NCBI GenBank assembly: GCA_964019165.1
Contig: OZ025277.1
Coordinates: forward strand, 6,388,524 to 6,452,523
Direction of reading: 5' to 3'
From: Mastigias papua
Lineage: Eukaryota; Cnidaria; Scyphozoa; Rhizostomeae; Mastigiidae
DNA length: 64,000 nt
Shown piece after piece: positions 36,749-46,700 of the stretch; the first letter of the stretch is position 1; every line of letters starts with the position of its first letter. The notes under the pieces were generated by a model, which made no database searches, was not told the origin of the DNA, and saw nothing but the letters and a program-made list of their open reading frames with translations. Position numbers and translations under genes: made by a program.

Positions 36749-37007
36749 TTGGCCTCGACTGTTGAAAAGTTAGTTTCATACTGCATTGGCCTGGACTGTG
36801 GCAAGGTTAACTTCATAACACTTTGGCCTGGAGGGTGGCAAGGTTGGCTTCATAACGCGTTTGCCTCGACTGTTGAAAAGTTAGTTTCATACTGCATTGG
36901 CCTGGACTGTGGCAAGGTTAACTTCATAACACTTTGGCCTGGAGGGTGGCAAGGTTGGCTTCATAACGCGTTGGCCTCGACTGTGGCGAAGTTATCTTCT
37001 GTCTATG
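36749..37007 (+). repeat. 37-bp minisatellite in 111-bp higher-order units
   Basis: Seven consecutive 37-bp units start TTGGCCT (one starts TTTGCCT) at 36749, 36786, 36823, 36860, 36897, 36934 and 36971. Units 1, 4 and 7 are one variant (CTCGACTGT), 2 and 5 a second (CTGGACTGTGG), and 3 and 6 a third (CTGGAGGGTGG), giving a 111-bp higher-order repeat. Because 111 is divisible by 3, an open frame spans it (36731-37042), but I see no evidence that it is translated. Confidence 0.92.
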
Positions 37008-37089
37008 ATATTCTTGAAGTGAATGTCCTCCCTAAAAGCTGACCAACGACGTCAGAACTTTTGTCACAAATGAAAGGGAAGTTGTGGTC

Positions 37090-37760
37090 ATGCAGGGTAT
37101 GACAAGCAGGACCTTTACTTTGGCCACTGCCACTCAAGCCATTCGCCGATTCATCTTACCCTCTCCCCCAACTATTCGCCATTCAGATCTGGATCCAAAT
37201 TTTCAGAGTAAGCGTGTTGGGTGAAATTTGCCCGTTGATAGGGATCAATAAGTCACGTACCACTGCTTACCATCCACACTTTGATGGCCTTGTGGAGCAT
37301 CAAAATAAATCCTTACAAGCAACAATGTCTGCTTTTTTTCGAGCTAAAGGACCACTGAGATATCTGGGTAAATGTGACTACACTACTAGCATTGATGAAT
37401 TCACCTATGTCTAGTCATATGCACGAATCTATCAATGCGTCAAGCCATATATACATTCGTACGCCATGTGAGGAAGAGTTTAGGGCTTCCTTTGAAATAC
37501 CTCAGTATCGAGTCGGATTGCACTAGATCAGTACAGCATGAATTGAAATGTATTGTGCACTCTGCTCAGATGCACTTAGCAGACAGTCGATCCAGGCAGA
37601 AACAAAGTTACCACTCCTTTGCCAAGATATTCGCACCTGGCCCTTCTAGTTGGCTGCGCCACTGTAAATCATGGCAGTTTGATGTGCAATGGATTTGTCT
37701 GCATGAGGTTTTCTACAATATAGGCTGCATAAAGTCTGCCGACAAATGCAAGTCTTCCAA
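37090..37760 (+). pseudogene. Ty3/gypsy-type integrase remnant
   Basis: The sequence HSDLDPNFQS at about 37180 resembles the second Asp block of retroviral-type integrases. After a frameshift near 37205 comes GINKSRTTAYHPHFDGLVEH, which matches the 'GI-KSRTTAYHPQ-DGLVER-N' block with its catalytic Glu. A further frame (37435-37764) contains AQMHLADSRSRQKQSYH, resembling the 'A...L..AQ.RQK..YD' region after the integrase core. Reverse transcriptase, RNase H, gag and LTRs are not visible here. Frameshifts and stops show it is dead. Confidence 0.82.
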
Positions 37761-38629
37761 GTAAATATTTTGTGTGTTTTTCCTTGTTGATTATCTAAGC
37801 ATACGCAAAATGACAACTTGATCCAGTAAACGGTTTGACTCGTTCAAGAATCAGTGGGTATTGTTCTCCGAACAAGATGATAACAATGATCATGTTCCCA
37901 TGGAGATTATTACTTGTTTTAATTTCGTAGTGCCAGAAGGTTTCCTTAATCGGCCCATTTAAATTTGAACGTTCAACTAAGCCAGAAGTTTTTTTAATTC
38001 TGTTGTTAGGTAGTGTTCGTGGAACCTCTTTTGTTATATACTTTACTGGGACATCACCAGTTACACCAACAGTTCTCTCCACATCCTATGTGCTGAATTC
38101 TAAACTTCAAACAGACGAAGCTATTGCAACTGACCCCTCGTCGAATATTTGTTGCTTAATGTTAACAAACTGATTTAAGAAGAGTTAACAACCATAAAAA
38201 GAATGGTAGTAAAGGCATCCTTGAGGATCGTAGATCTCTACACTTCCTAAGTGAAATCACCTAAGCAGGGAGGACTGGAGGGGAACTAAGGGACCTAAGT
38301 ATTTTTTATTCACTCTTTAAAGAAGTCTCACGAACTGGATTGCACTTAAAATATAATCATGCATCATATCTGAAGGGGCTCAAAGGAAATGGACTCAGAA
38401 ATCTTCGCATCAGTTGAAAATCGTCATGAGTAGGCCATAAAAAAGGTTCTGTCTGCACCTTTTTTGCTATCTCACGCCCTGGTTCCCAATATTAATAAGC
38501 GGGCGATTCCAATAAGACCTGGAAGGTTGGTAAAATTCCACAAATTGATAACCTCCCCTTCTCGTTAGCTAAAGACCATGGAGTAAGTACACAGGAATAT
38601 ATGTGAGCTTTCTTGCTTTGAATCGTACG
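37761..38629. other. No gene recognised
   Basis: Minus frame 37795-38082 and others show no domain. The right end may include decayed 5' sequence of the following LINE. Confidence 0.35.
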
Positions 38630-39640
38630 TATCCAACCGTAATCAGTTATACAGGCTAAATGGGGTTGATTCAAGAATTTGTGACATTGTAGTAGGTGTA
38701 CCACAAGGTTCATGTCTTGGTCCACAGCTCTTCCTCATCTACATCAGTGATCTCCCACTGGCTGTCCAAGATTCTAGCGTGTCTACGTATAGGCCCACTG
38801 ATGATACCTGTTGGTGCTACCAGTCTCGGGATTTGACTCCACTGATTGAGGCTATTGACAACGATATTAGGAAAGAAGATACTTAGTTACAAGGCAGCAG
38901 GCTTCCTTGAATGTTGCGAAACTCATTCCATGCTTGTTTCCACCAATCAGAAACACAACATTCTAAAAGGTCAAAATAAAGAACTGACGTTGAAAGTACG
39001 TGATAATGAGCTCGATGTTGTCAAAAAGACAAAATACCTTGGAGTGCAAATTGACTGCCCTTTGGATTGGAAAGAACAGATCAAAGCAGTTTCTGCCAAG
39101 GTCTTCTGGGCAGTTGGTTTTTTGAAACGTGCTAAGTCTTTTGTACCACAATAAACTTTGCAAACGCTCTACAGAGGTATTGTGGAGCCGCACTTTCGGT
39201 ATTGTTGCACTATTTGGGACTGTGCCAGTTTGACTGAAATTGATCAATCGCAGAAACTTCTAAATAGAGCTGTTAGGATTGTTACAAATAGTTACCATGA
39301 GACCTCAAGCAAACCTCTTATTGAAAGACTGGAATGGAAAACTGTTTCCGAACTGAGTATTGTTGAGTCTATGACAGTAGTTTTCAACTCCTTAAATGAC
39401 CTGTCCAAGCGATACCTTTATGACCTTTTTACCCAGCAGTTCGCAATGCTCACCTTACAGCCTTCGCAATACGGGAACAGAGTTGAAGTTGCCAATTAAA
39501 AGGTCATTCAATGACCAGAGATATATCTCGAATAAAAGTACAGAATTGTGGAATGGCCGCTCAGCCGAGTCTAAGGCGCTCGCGTTTACATTGGGATTTA
39601 GGAACGGTTCCAACGGCTCCAGAAGCTGCTACAATGAAGG
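38630..39640 (+). pseudogene. LINE reverse transcriptase remnant (CR1/Jockey-like), copy 1
   Basis: The frame contains VGVPQGSCLGPQLFLIYISD, the VPQGS-LGP-LF block of non-LTR reverse transcriptases, then a degraded YADD region (RPTDDT where YADDT is expected). This is followed by THSMLVSTNQKH, KKTKYLGVQIDCPLDWKEQI and, after a stop and frameshift, TLYRGIVEPHFRYCCTIWDC. The 3' part (RSFNDQRYISNKSTELWN) corresponds to the usual SFxYRGAxLWN tail. At least three disruptions are visible and the endonuclease half is missing, so it is a 5'-truncated dead copy. Confidence 0.88.
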
Positions 39641-39953
39641 AGGAATGTGCACAGTAATTTGATTTTGTTAAAGGAAGCATCTATCATTAGTATCTTCCCC
39701 AAATTAACACAGCCTCGTTTCCTATCCGTTCTCTTTTGGCTCCGTTCCATTTGGTTCTGACCGTTTACACGGCAGCCAAACGGAACGGTTCCAAATGGAA
39801 CCGTGTCTGCAGCGGAACCAAAAGAGCACGGGAAGCAGTTCCAATCTGGAACGATTCCAACAGTTCTAGTGTAAGCGCAAGGCCTATCTGTACCAGTTTC
39901 AGAACGGTTTCATTTGGAACGGTTCCGTTTGGCTCCCGTGTAAACAGGGTCTA
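39587..39953. mobile_element. Palindromic-word MITE (GGAACGGTTCC type)
   Basis: The word GGAACGGTTCC or a one-base variant occurs at least four times (near 39601, 39783, 39848 and 39915), and TTTGG/CCAAA blocks sit beside it. The left end reads GTTTACATTGGGA and the right end CTCCCGTGTAAACAGGGTCT, which are inverted. The left boundary abuts LINE copy 1 and is approximate. There is no ORF. Confidence 0.7.
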
Positions 39954-41439
39954 AGTAGGCATCCTCTCTGTATACTTTTAAGAAAACCATTTAGCGCAAG
40001 AATCTTTTTCTCTCTTTCTTCTTATTTAACCATTTTGGTCCTTATAGTTTTGCTTTGATCATTTGGATAGGATTTTATAGTTTGATTGTATTGATAACTT
40101 TCTAACATATCTTGTATAATGCATATAGTGTTTTTATCGGAAATACCCTTGAAACTCAGCTAGCTGAAGGGCAACCCTCCTTAGAGAATCTAATATAAGA
40201 AAAATATATGAAATATAAGTGAATGTGTACTGAAAGTACATGTTTCGGGGGGCATTCAGTCAAGTATGGAACGTCTGATCTCAACCAAAAGGGGATGGTA
40301 ATGCATTGCTAGATTTGAGTTCAAATTTAACCATGAAAGCTCCATCTGATTGGTTACTTTTTCAATCAATAGTTTCCTATTCACTCTTCATTTGGTCGAA
40401 GATTAAAACGGAGAAAACGAACATTTTCAAATTGCACAAACTTTGCGTCATCAGGTATATAGGATATCATTTTTATTATGAATATGCAGGAGTGGACTGC
40501 CCAGACAGAACTTCTATAGAGCTAAGCTAGCAAACAGCGTAAGAGGGCCACATAGGTGCTATTTTGCATGATCCTACAATATTTATCTTCGCAATGACTT
40601 TATAGCAAATGACGTCACCATAAGTCACTGCACACACTGCATGGAGAGGTCAAAATATAAAAACGAATAGCAGATTTCAATGTCTGTTTCTGTTTATTTT
40701 TCAATTAACTTAAAATCAAATACAATTCATTTTCCCGACAGTTTATATGGCTTTCTCTCCAGTTGCTGATGATGGACATCACTGATACCTAAAATAGACA
40801 AATAACAATTAAGTAAAGTTGAATAATGGCTAGTAAGAGACTAAGCATTTACTTTCGTTTTGGTAATTCGTTTCTTTGTAAAGAAAAATAGATATGTTCC
40901 ATTAACTCTGTTTTTCTCATTTGTGTTATTTATTTTGATATGATATTTTGTATTCCCCCCCCTTGGCATTGAACAATGTGAGTTACGTCATGAAGAACGA
41001 TTCACACACCTTCATTCGTTTATTTATTCGCTTGCAGTGTTTAATCGCAGTGAACAGCAATATTTCATAAGTTTCATATCATGAATAGCTAGCTATATAT
41101 AAGTTGCAACACCATTAGAATAGAAATCGAAGAGGTCGTCTCCATTTATAACAAACGGTCTCTGCAATGTTCCACTAGAAGGAAAGTTTTCCGTTCTACA
41201 AAATCGTGTATCAATGACTCTAGTAGTTTGGATGTGAAGACGTAAGCTCAACAAATATATGTATATTAAGCTATTGTAAGTGGTATAGTATTTTACATAT
41301 ATGTATTATATAGCATGAATTAATGCTCTGCATTTGCCACGTTTCTCAAATTGCTTCACAGAATTAGACGAACTGCAATAAATTGCTCCCCCCCCCCCAC
41401 CATCAATTTTATTACGTATGCAAAGCTAGCTTCACATCG
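39954..41439. other. No gene recognised
   Basis: AT-rich sequence with a cytosine run near 41387-41399. Open frames are short. A small perfect hairpin CTTCACATC...GATGTGAAG lies at 41431-41457, at the edge of the following element. Confidence 0.4.
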
Positions 41440-41985
41440 GCACGAATGATGTGAAGGTCGGTACGTAGGACGTTCTACGAGGAGAATAGTTGACAATAGA
41501 ACAACATGTTCCCACAAGTATCAGGAAGAAAAGTGATACAGTAAGAGAACAGCCACCTCGTGCGTGCAAAACCAATTATCCCAAAGTGAATTGTGATTCG
41601 GCCATAGGACAACATCTTATTACAAATCCAAAATGCACCACAATATATACAGACGATAATTTTTGGATCATTGGGCAAGCAAAATCGTCCTTTCATTTAA
41701 GTGTTTTGGAATCAGTTTACATTAAGACTCGAAATCTAGTCTTGTGTAAACGAAAAGAGTTCATTTTCTCACTTGGACTCTTCAAGTAAACAATGGTGAA
41801 AAGGTGGTAATTGGCCAGTCATAGGGCTAAATAGACGCATTGTTCATCATATCACATGTATCTGCATCTGGCTATATATTTCAGTTCACCTTTCGGTCGT
41901 TATCCAATGTTACATACTCTTAATGGGTAGGACGAAAAGAGTTTTCAGTATGTGTAAAAAATTTTGCTGTTTTTTGTGCTGTAGT
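41440..41985 (+). pseudogene. Penelope-like element 3' fragment with GIY-YIG endonuclease, copy 1
   Basis: The sequence encodes RYVGRSTRRIVD, then, after a frameshift, EQHVPTSIRKK, DSAIGQHLITNPKC, FWIIGQAKSSFHLSVLESVY and CKRKEFIFSLGLFK-stop. The order Y-x-G-R-T, R...H, S-A-x-x-x-H-L and L-E-S-x-x-I is that of the GIY-YIG nuclease that ends Penelope-like retroelement proteins. After the stop comes a 3' region ending TTTTTTGTGCTGTAGT. The reverse transcriptase is absent (5' truncation). It lies tail-to-tail with the next copy. Confidence 0.75.
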
Positions 41986-42367
41986 GAAAACCTAGAAGCA
42001 ATTGTTACTCACTTCACGCTTCTACAAAGCCAACCATTGAGCTGTAAATGGTAAGGAAAGTTTACGGGCTGATGTTGCGTCGGTTTCTAAGACTTTTTAA
42101 AGATAGATGTTCAGCGTTTACAGCTGCACTATTAGATGCTATTTCGTATTCCTAGCAGGCAGCCATAAAGTTCAATGCAGTGCAAGGTCAAGCTGCGGAC
42201 AATAAGCTCTTAAAGCTGTTTACCAATAAGGATATTGTTATTCTAAAATGCTTTTTATTACGGACTTGCTCTTCCTCGAGGAAATTTTTCAAAAGAAGTT
42301 CAAAAGCACTCATTGATGGTTGTCAATGCTAAGCCCGAGGTAGAAAATTTTCGAAATAGTTTAAACA
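41986..42367. other. Spacer between two inverted Penelope-like fragments
   Basis: 382 bp of non-coding sequence separate the two fragment tails. I see nothing recognisable in it. Confidence 0.5.
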
Positions 42368-42920
42368 ATATAGCACGAAAAAGCGGAAACATTCTTTTGG
42401 CATACTGAAAGCTTTTTTCGTCCGACACTCGTCAGAGTATGAAACGTCGGATAACGACCGAAAGGTGAACCGAAATATATAACCAGATGCGGATCCACGT
42501 GATATGATGAATAATGCGTCTATTTGGCCCTATGATTGGCCAATTAGCACCTATTCACCATTGTTTACTTGAAGAGTCCTAGTGAAAAAACGAACTCTTT
42601 TTGTTTACACAAGACTGGGTTTTGAGTCTTGATGTAAACCGATTCCAAAACACCTAAATGAAAGGACGATCTTGCTTGCCCAATGATCCGAAAATTATCG
42701 TCTCTATATGTTTTGGCGCATTCTGGATTTGTTAGAAGATGTTGTCCTATGGCCGAATCACTTTTCAATTTAGAATTAGAGTTTTTACACGTACGAGGCG
42801 GCTGTTCTCTTGTTGTAGTGTTTTTCGTCCTGATGCTCGTGGGTACATGTTGTTTTATTCTATCTGCTAACCTCTGCGTAGTGCGCCCTACTAGTAGAGC
42901 ACTCTGTCATACATTCGCTT
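42368..42920 (-). pseudogene. Penelope-like element 3' fragment with GIY-YIG endonuclease, copy 2
   Basis: On the minus strand from about 42905 the frame reads LVGRTTQRLADRIKQHVP, then SIR, SDSAIGQHLLTNPECAKTYR, FRIIGQARSSFHLGVLESVY and CKQKEFVFSLGLFK-stop near 42565. This copy keeps the R...R...H motif and the catalytic-type Glu of the GIY-YIG fold better than copy 1. Downstream come GACCGAAAG, the CGTCCGAC block and the terminus ending at 42368. A stop (TGA) lies just upstream of the GRTT block and no reverse transcriptase is present. Confidence 0.78.
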
Positions 42921-43199
42921 TGATCTTTACCAACCCACCCACCCTATACGCCTGTGCACGCTTTTGACTTTAATCACTCACTTTCCGTCAACGTGTACGT
43001 ACTTTCTGGACGACGCCATGGCAATAAACACATTCGTAGATGGGCAACTTCAAGCGTGCAGAATGCTTCCAAGTCATTCACCCCATTTACCAAGCTTACT
43101 GCTACAGAAGATGAAATAAGAGAATTTCATCACTGTACTGCTCTTGACTTGGTCTTAGCAAATTTAGCTCTTCGATATTACGATATCTAGTGTTGTGAT

Positions 43200-43450
43200 G
43201 CATTTAAAAATGCAAATTCTTTTAACTTGGTGCAAAGCATGCTGCAGCGAGAAGAATGGAGTACCATGAAGTGTCTGTCTTTCTTGGTCAAATTCTTGTC
43301 TTCAAGCTTCATTCGGCTGATTGTGAGCGCCTCATTTCAGTTTGTAACACGATAAATGCACATAGGGATCACCCTTGCAACGTCAACCCATCAGTAACTA
43401 CATCTACATCAATATGAATATGCCACAGCTACTATAGTCACCAAAAATTC
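43200..43450 (+). pseudogene. hAT-family transposase C-terminal remnant
   Basis: One frame reads ILVFKLHSADCERLISVCNT, resembling the 'L...hsA-CER.FS..n.i' signature of the hAT C-terminal dimerisation domain. A frameshifted continuation reads ISNYIYINMNMPQLL, similar to the 'V-HYLYINMNMP' tail seen in ZNF862-like hAT proteins. An upstream open frame (42954-43190) may belong to it but has no diagnostic motif. I could not find inverted terminal repeats around it. Confidence 0.5.
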
Positions 43451-44307
43451 TGGAACACTTTGCGAGTTTTTACTCTGGACTGATTTCTCATCCCCACCTT
43501 CCTCAACACAATGTTGATTTTTGGATGAAGTACACGACTTGGAGGGAAAATTTACCTTGCAAAATAACCTGAAGTGTATCGTGGAGCAACCAACATTGTT
43601 CTAGGAGGGAAGGGGGTGCCTGCAAAGTGTAAGAATAACGAAGTGAGAAGAATATGATTTCTATAATTTTCGTGTGTCCCAAGGAATTTTGGCGAGTATT
43701 GTATATGACTTCATCTTAGGCCTGCAACCTTACGGCAGATGGAGGAAAAAAGATAGTGAAACAAAAGAAAGTGCAACAGCGGGAAACCAGTAGTGGCTTA
43801 CCAGGTATTTGCAAATGGCAATAGAGAAAAATGCAGTCAATCCTCAAAAACGTAAAGCAATTTTTGAGCAATAATGGGTGTGTCGAACGCCTATTTCGTA
43901 TGAGCTACACTAAAATTGTGCAACGATTAATTTAGTTAATATTTGGCATGATTTCAAGGCCATTATCTCTAGCTGTACTATTGCTTTATATCCATATTAG
44001 ATTAAAAGAAGAATTGATCACTGGTCCTAGAAGCAGGTTTAGAAACTTCAAAGTAACTTCCTGGGGCTACAGAGTACCATAAAACTATGCTTTAACAACA
44101 ATGGGCATGTCATCTCGCAGAGAAATAGGTTCCTTGGTATTAAACTTAACAATAAGACACCCGGAAAGGTGCATAAGTGAAACTATAGACAACATGGAAA
44201 ATTAGACTGATGTCTCAAATGTGATGTACGTGATATTATGTGTTGGACTCGGGTTGTATTTAAAGTAATGCAAAGGCACAGCAGGGCTAAGCTGCCATGC
44301 AAAAGTA
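43451..44307. other. No gene recognised
   Basis: Non-coding on inspection. It may include further decayed hAT sequence. Confidence 0.35.
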
Positions 44308-44727
44308 AGGGCCTGATTACATGGAGATAGGGTCACCCTTCTAGGGGGATCACCCTACCTGTAGGGTCACCCTCCTCTATTGTTTTTCATGGTTGCGTTT
44401 ACGTGTCAAGTAGGGTTGCCCTAGGGGTAGGGTCACCCTATTATCTAGGTAGGGTAGAGACACTTATTTGCTGTTTTAACGTTTACGAGGCTTTCAATGA
44501 TTTAGAAGTGCCAAATATATCACTGGAAGCTTTCTTGGTCAATCAGAAAGAGGCTTAAATGAACTCTGTGAAAAATAATAACAGTTGCAACCAAGTCATT
44601 ATGCTATCCCTACCCCTAGGGTGACCCTAGCTTTTTGAGTTTGCATGTAAAGGAGGGCTATGTTTTGGCTCCTCTGGTAGGGTGACCCTCCTTGGAGGGT
44701 GACCCTACCTCCATATAAACAGACCCT
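44308..44727. mobile_element. Palindromic-word MITE (AGGGTGACCCT type), 420 bp
   Basis: The ends are inverted: AGGGCCTGATTACATGGAGA at 44308 and the complement of AGGGTCTGTTTATATGGAGG ending at 44727. The palindrome AGGGTGACCCT or AGGGTCACCCT, intact or nearly so, appears at least seven times, clustered in both ends and once or twice centrally. The element has no ORF. The superfamily is unknown. Confidence 0.85.
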
Positions 44728-45048
44728 AAAAGGATATGACTGCGTCTTTCTAGCAGATTGTATACACTAAAACGAAGTTGATGAGTCAATTGCTTACATT
44801 TTTTCGTTAAACTAAAGCAGTTCTATTTTTTTATATATACTAATTGATCTGTGTGTTATTATGTAAGTAGATGATCATAAACGTTGGAATGAGCTAAAAA
44901 GGAGCACCACACTTTTAAATTCCCTGACATTACAGTTTTGCAATTCTTTATATTAAAACTAAGAAAACATGCAAAAAATGGTCTTACTATTAGCAGGCAA
45001 GCTTATAAAAAAGTAACTTTTTAATGATATGTTGTAACAGTAGGCATT

Positions 45049-45490
45049 ACACACTTTTTTTATAAGGAAGCACTTTATAAGGAACCTACTTGTTTAATGC
45101 CGAAATATTTAAAGAACTTATACTACTAAAGGAAACGTCCCTAAGGAACTTTCAATTTGAAAAATTTTATAATAGTAGGCAATCAAGAATTAGGAAGCCG
45201 GTTCCATTCATTTGCAGCCAACACCCGAATAGATTGTTTGCTATGCTTGTGTCAAGAGTTTCATTGGCCTTCTTTGCGCTTTTGGTCGTTATAATCAAAA
45301 TCACAAGCAAAATCCAGAATTTCAATATTTTATTTGCGTCTAAATCATTTTTATGGCGCTAATTATGTAGTAAAAATTAAGTAACTATTAAGGAACTTTT
45401 AGTACTACAATTGATCATTGGAGGTCCAAAAACAAGGAACTTTTGGACTAGGCCTTGAGCTAGGTTTCTTATAAAGTATAAAGCGTGTAC
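45049..45490. mobile_element. MITE family A, copy 3
   Basis: It begins ACACACTTTTTTTATAAGGA and ends TTTCTTATAAAGTATAAAGC followed by GTGTAC. Near the right end are GGAACTTTTGGACTAGGCCT and TGAGCTAGG, shared with copies 1, 5 and 6. The 90-codon open frame at 45090-45362 has no known domain and is probably incidental. Confidence 0.75.
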
Positions 45491-46057
45491 ATAAATGAAA
45501 TGAATAAAACAGTAAAAGAACTTACTTGCTAAAAGGTAGTATTTCAAATAAATATATTTACCAATAAAACGCTGTTCGACACATTTCCACTTATTTTAAT
45601 CATCAGAGGTCTAACCTTTCTTTCTAAAAGGATTGTTTGTGCTGATTTCAGATATGTATTTAAATTTTCTCTTACATGTCACATTTTTGAGGTACAGGCG
45701 ACTCCTTATGCCATCGAAAGTATACAAATTGAAACATTGATATGAAATTGGTATCACATGTACTTTAGCTATGTGATTTAAATGACTGTTTGATGGACAA
45801 ATTTCATCATGTAGAAGGCTTACCTGTGTTAATGTGATTCCAGGAGTTTATTTGAACCATCCGCAACCAGTTTTAGCCTCGACAAGGCCGTCAAAATGTA
45901 TTTAGTATTTTAGCTTATGCTTATAGTAGATTGCTCTATTTCATTAGTTATTTCATTGTGAAGTTTACTGATTTCCTATTCAATATATTAACAATGAAAT
46001 AGTTCATACTATAAAAATAACCCTGAAAAGCTCATATAAATCAACTGTAGCACAAGT
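45491..46057. other. Downstream flank of the minus-strand candidate gene
   Basis: No coding sequence seen. The complement of TTTATT at 45847-45852 is AATAAA, which could serve as a polyadenylation signal about 200 bp after the candidate stop codon at 46058-46060. Confidence 0.35.
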
Positions 46058-46286
46058 TCAGTTGTTTCTGAAAAGTGTGTCAAACACTTTCGACAAAGTG
46101 TGACATTTATGCGAGATTGAGTCTTTGTGCATCTGATATGCGTTTGAGTGTCTTGCTGGGATTATCATTATGCAAGGTGCATTCTGTGGCACAGGTCCAA
46201 GGACAGAATCCAATATGGGATACACGAGCAAATGCCCAGTTTTGACTGAGAACCACTTTTGCATCCACACAACAAAAATAATAGTC
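46058..46286 (-). CDS. Candidate gene, possible terminal exon 3
   Basis: A CATCTTCAG acceptor is followed in the matching phase by TIIFVVWMQKWFSVKTGHLL and 55 further residues, ending at TGA 46060-46058. The phase agreement and acceptor support it. A 75-codon frame could still arise by chance. The preceding intron (46287-48087) contains the (ATTG)24 microsatellite. Confidence 0.35.
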
Positions 46287-46603
46287 CTGAAGATGGAGTT
46301 TGGACTCTAACTATATCATAAGAATTACTATTGGTATTGTTCATTTCTTTGTATTCAGCCAATCCTGTTATTCACAATGACACGCAGAACATATGATATG
46401 TGCAGTGCCCAACTTTTATCGTATTGTCTGTGAAGGAACGTTGGCGAGATTTGATGGTAAGCTTCCACACACATAACTGGAGTTTATCAGGATGGTTTTA
46501 GTATAGGCAAGGCATTTTATCATAGAGGTTGCAAATAAAATTTCAACTCTTTATGTGATTTATTGATTAATTAGTTAATTGATTGACTGACTGATTGATC
46601 AAG

Positions 46604-46700
<97 letters not shown>

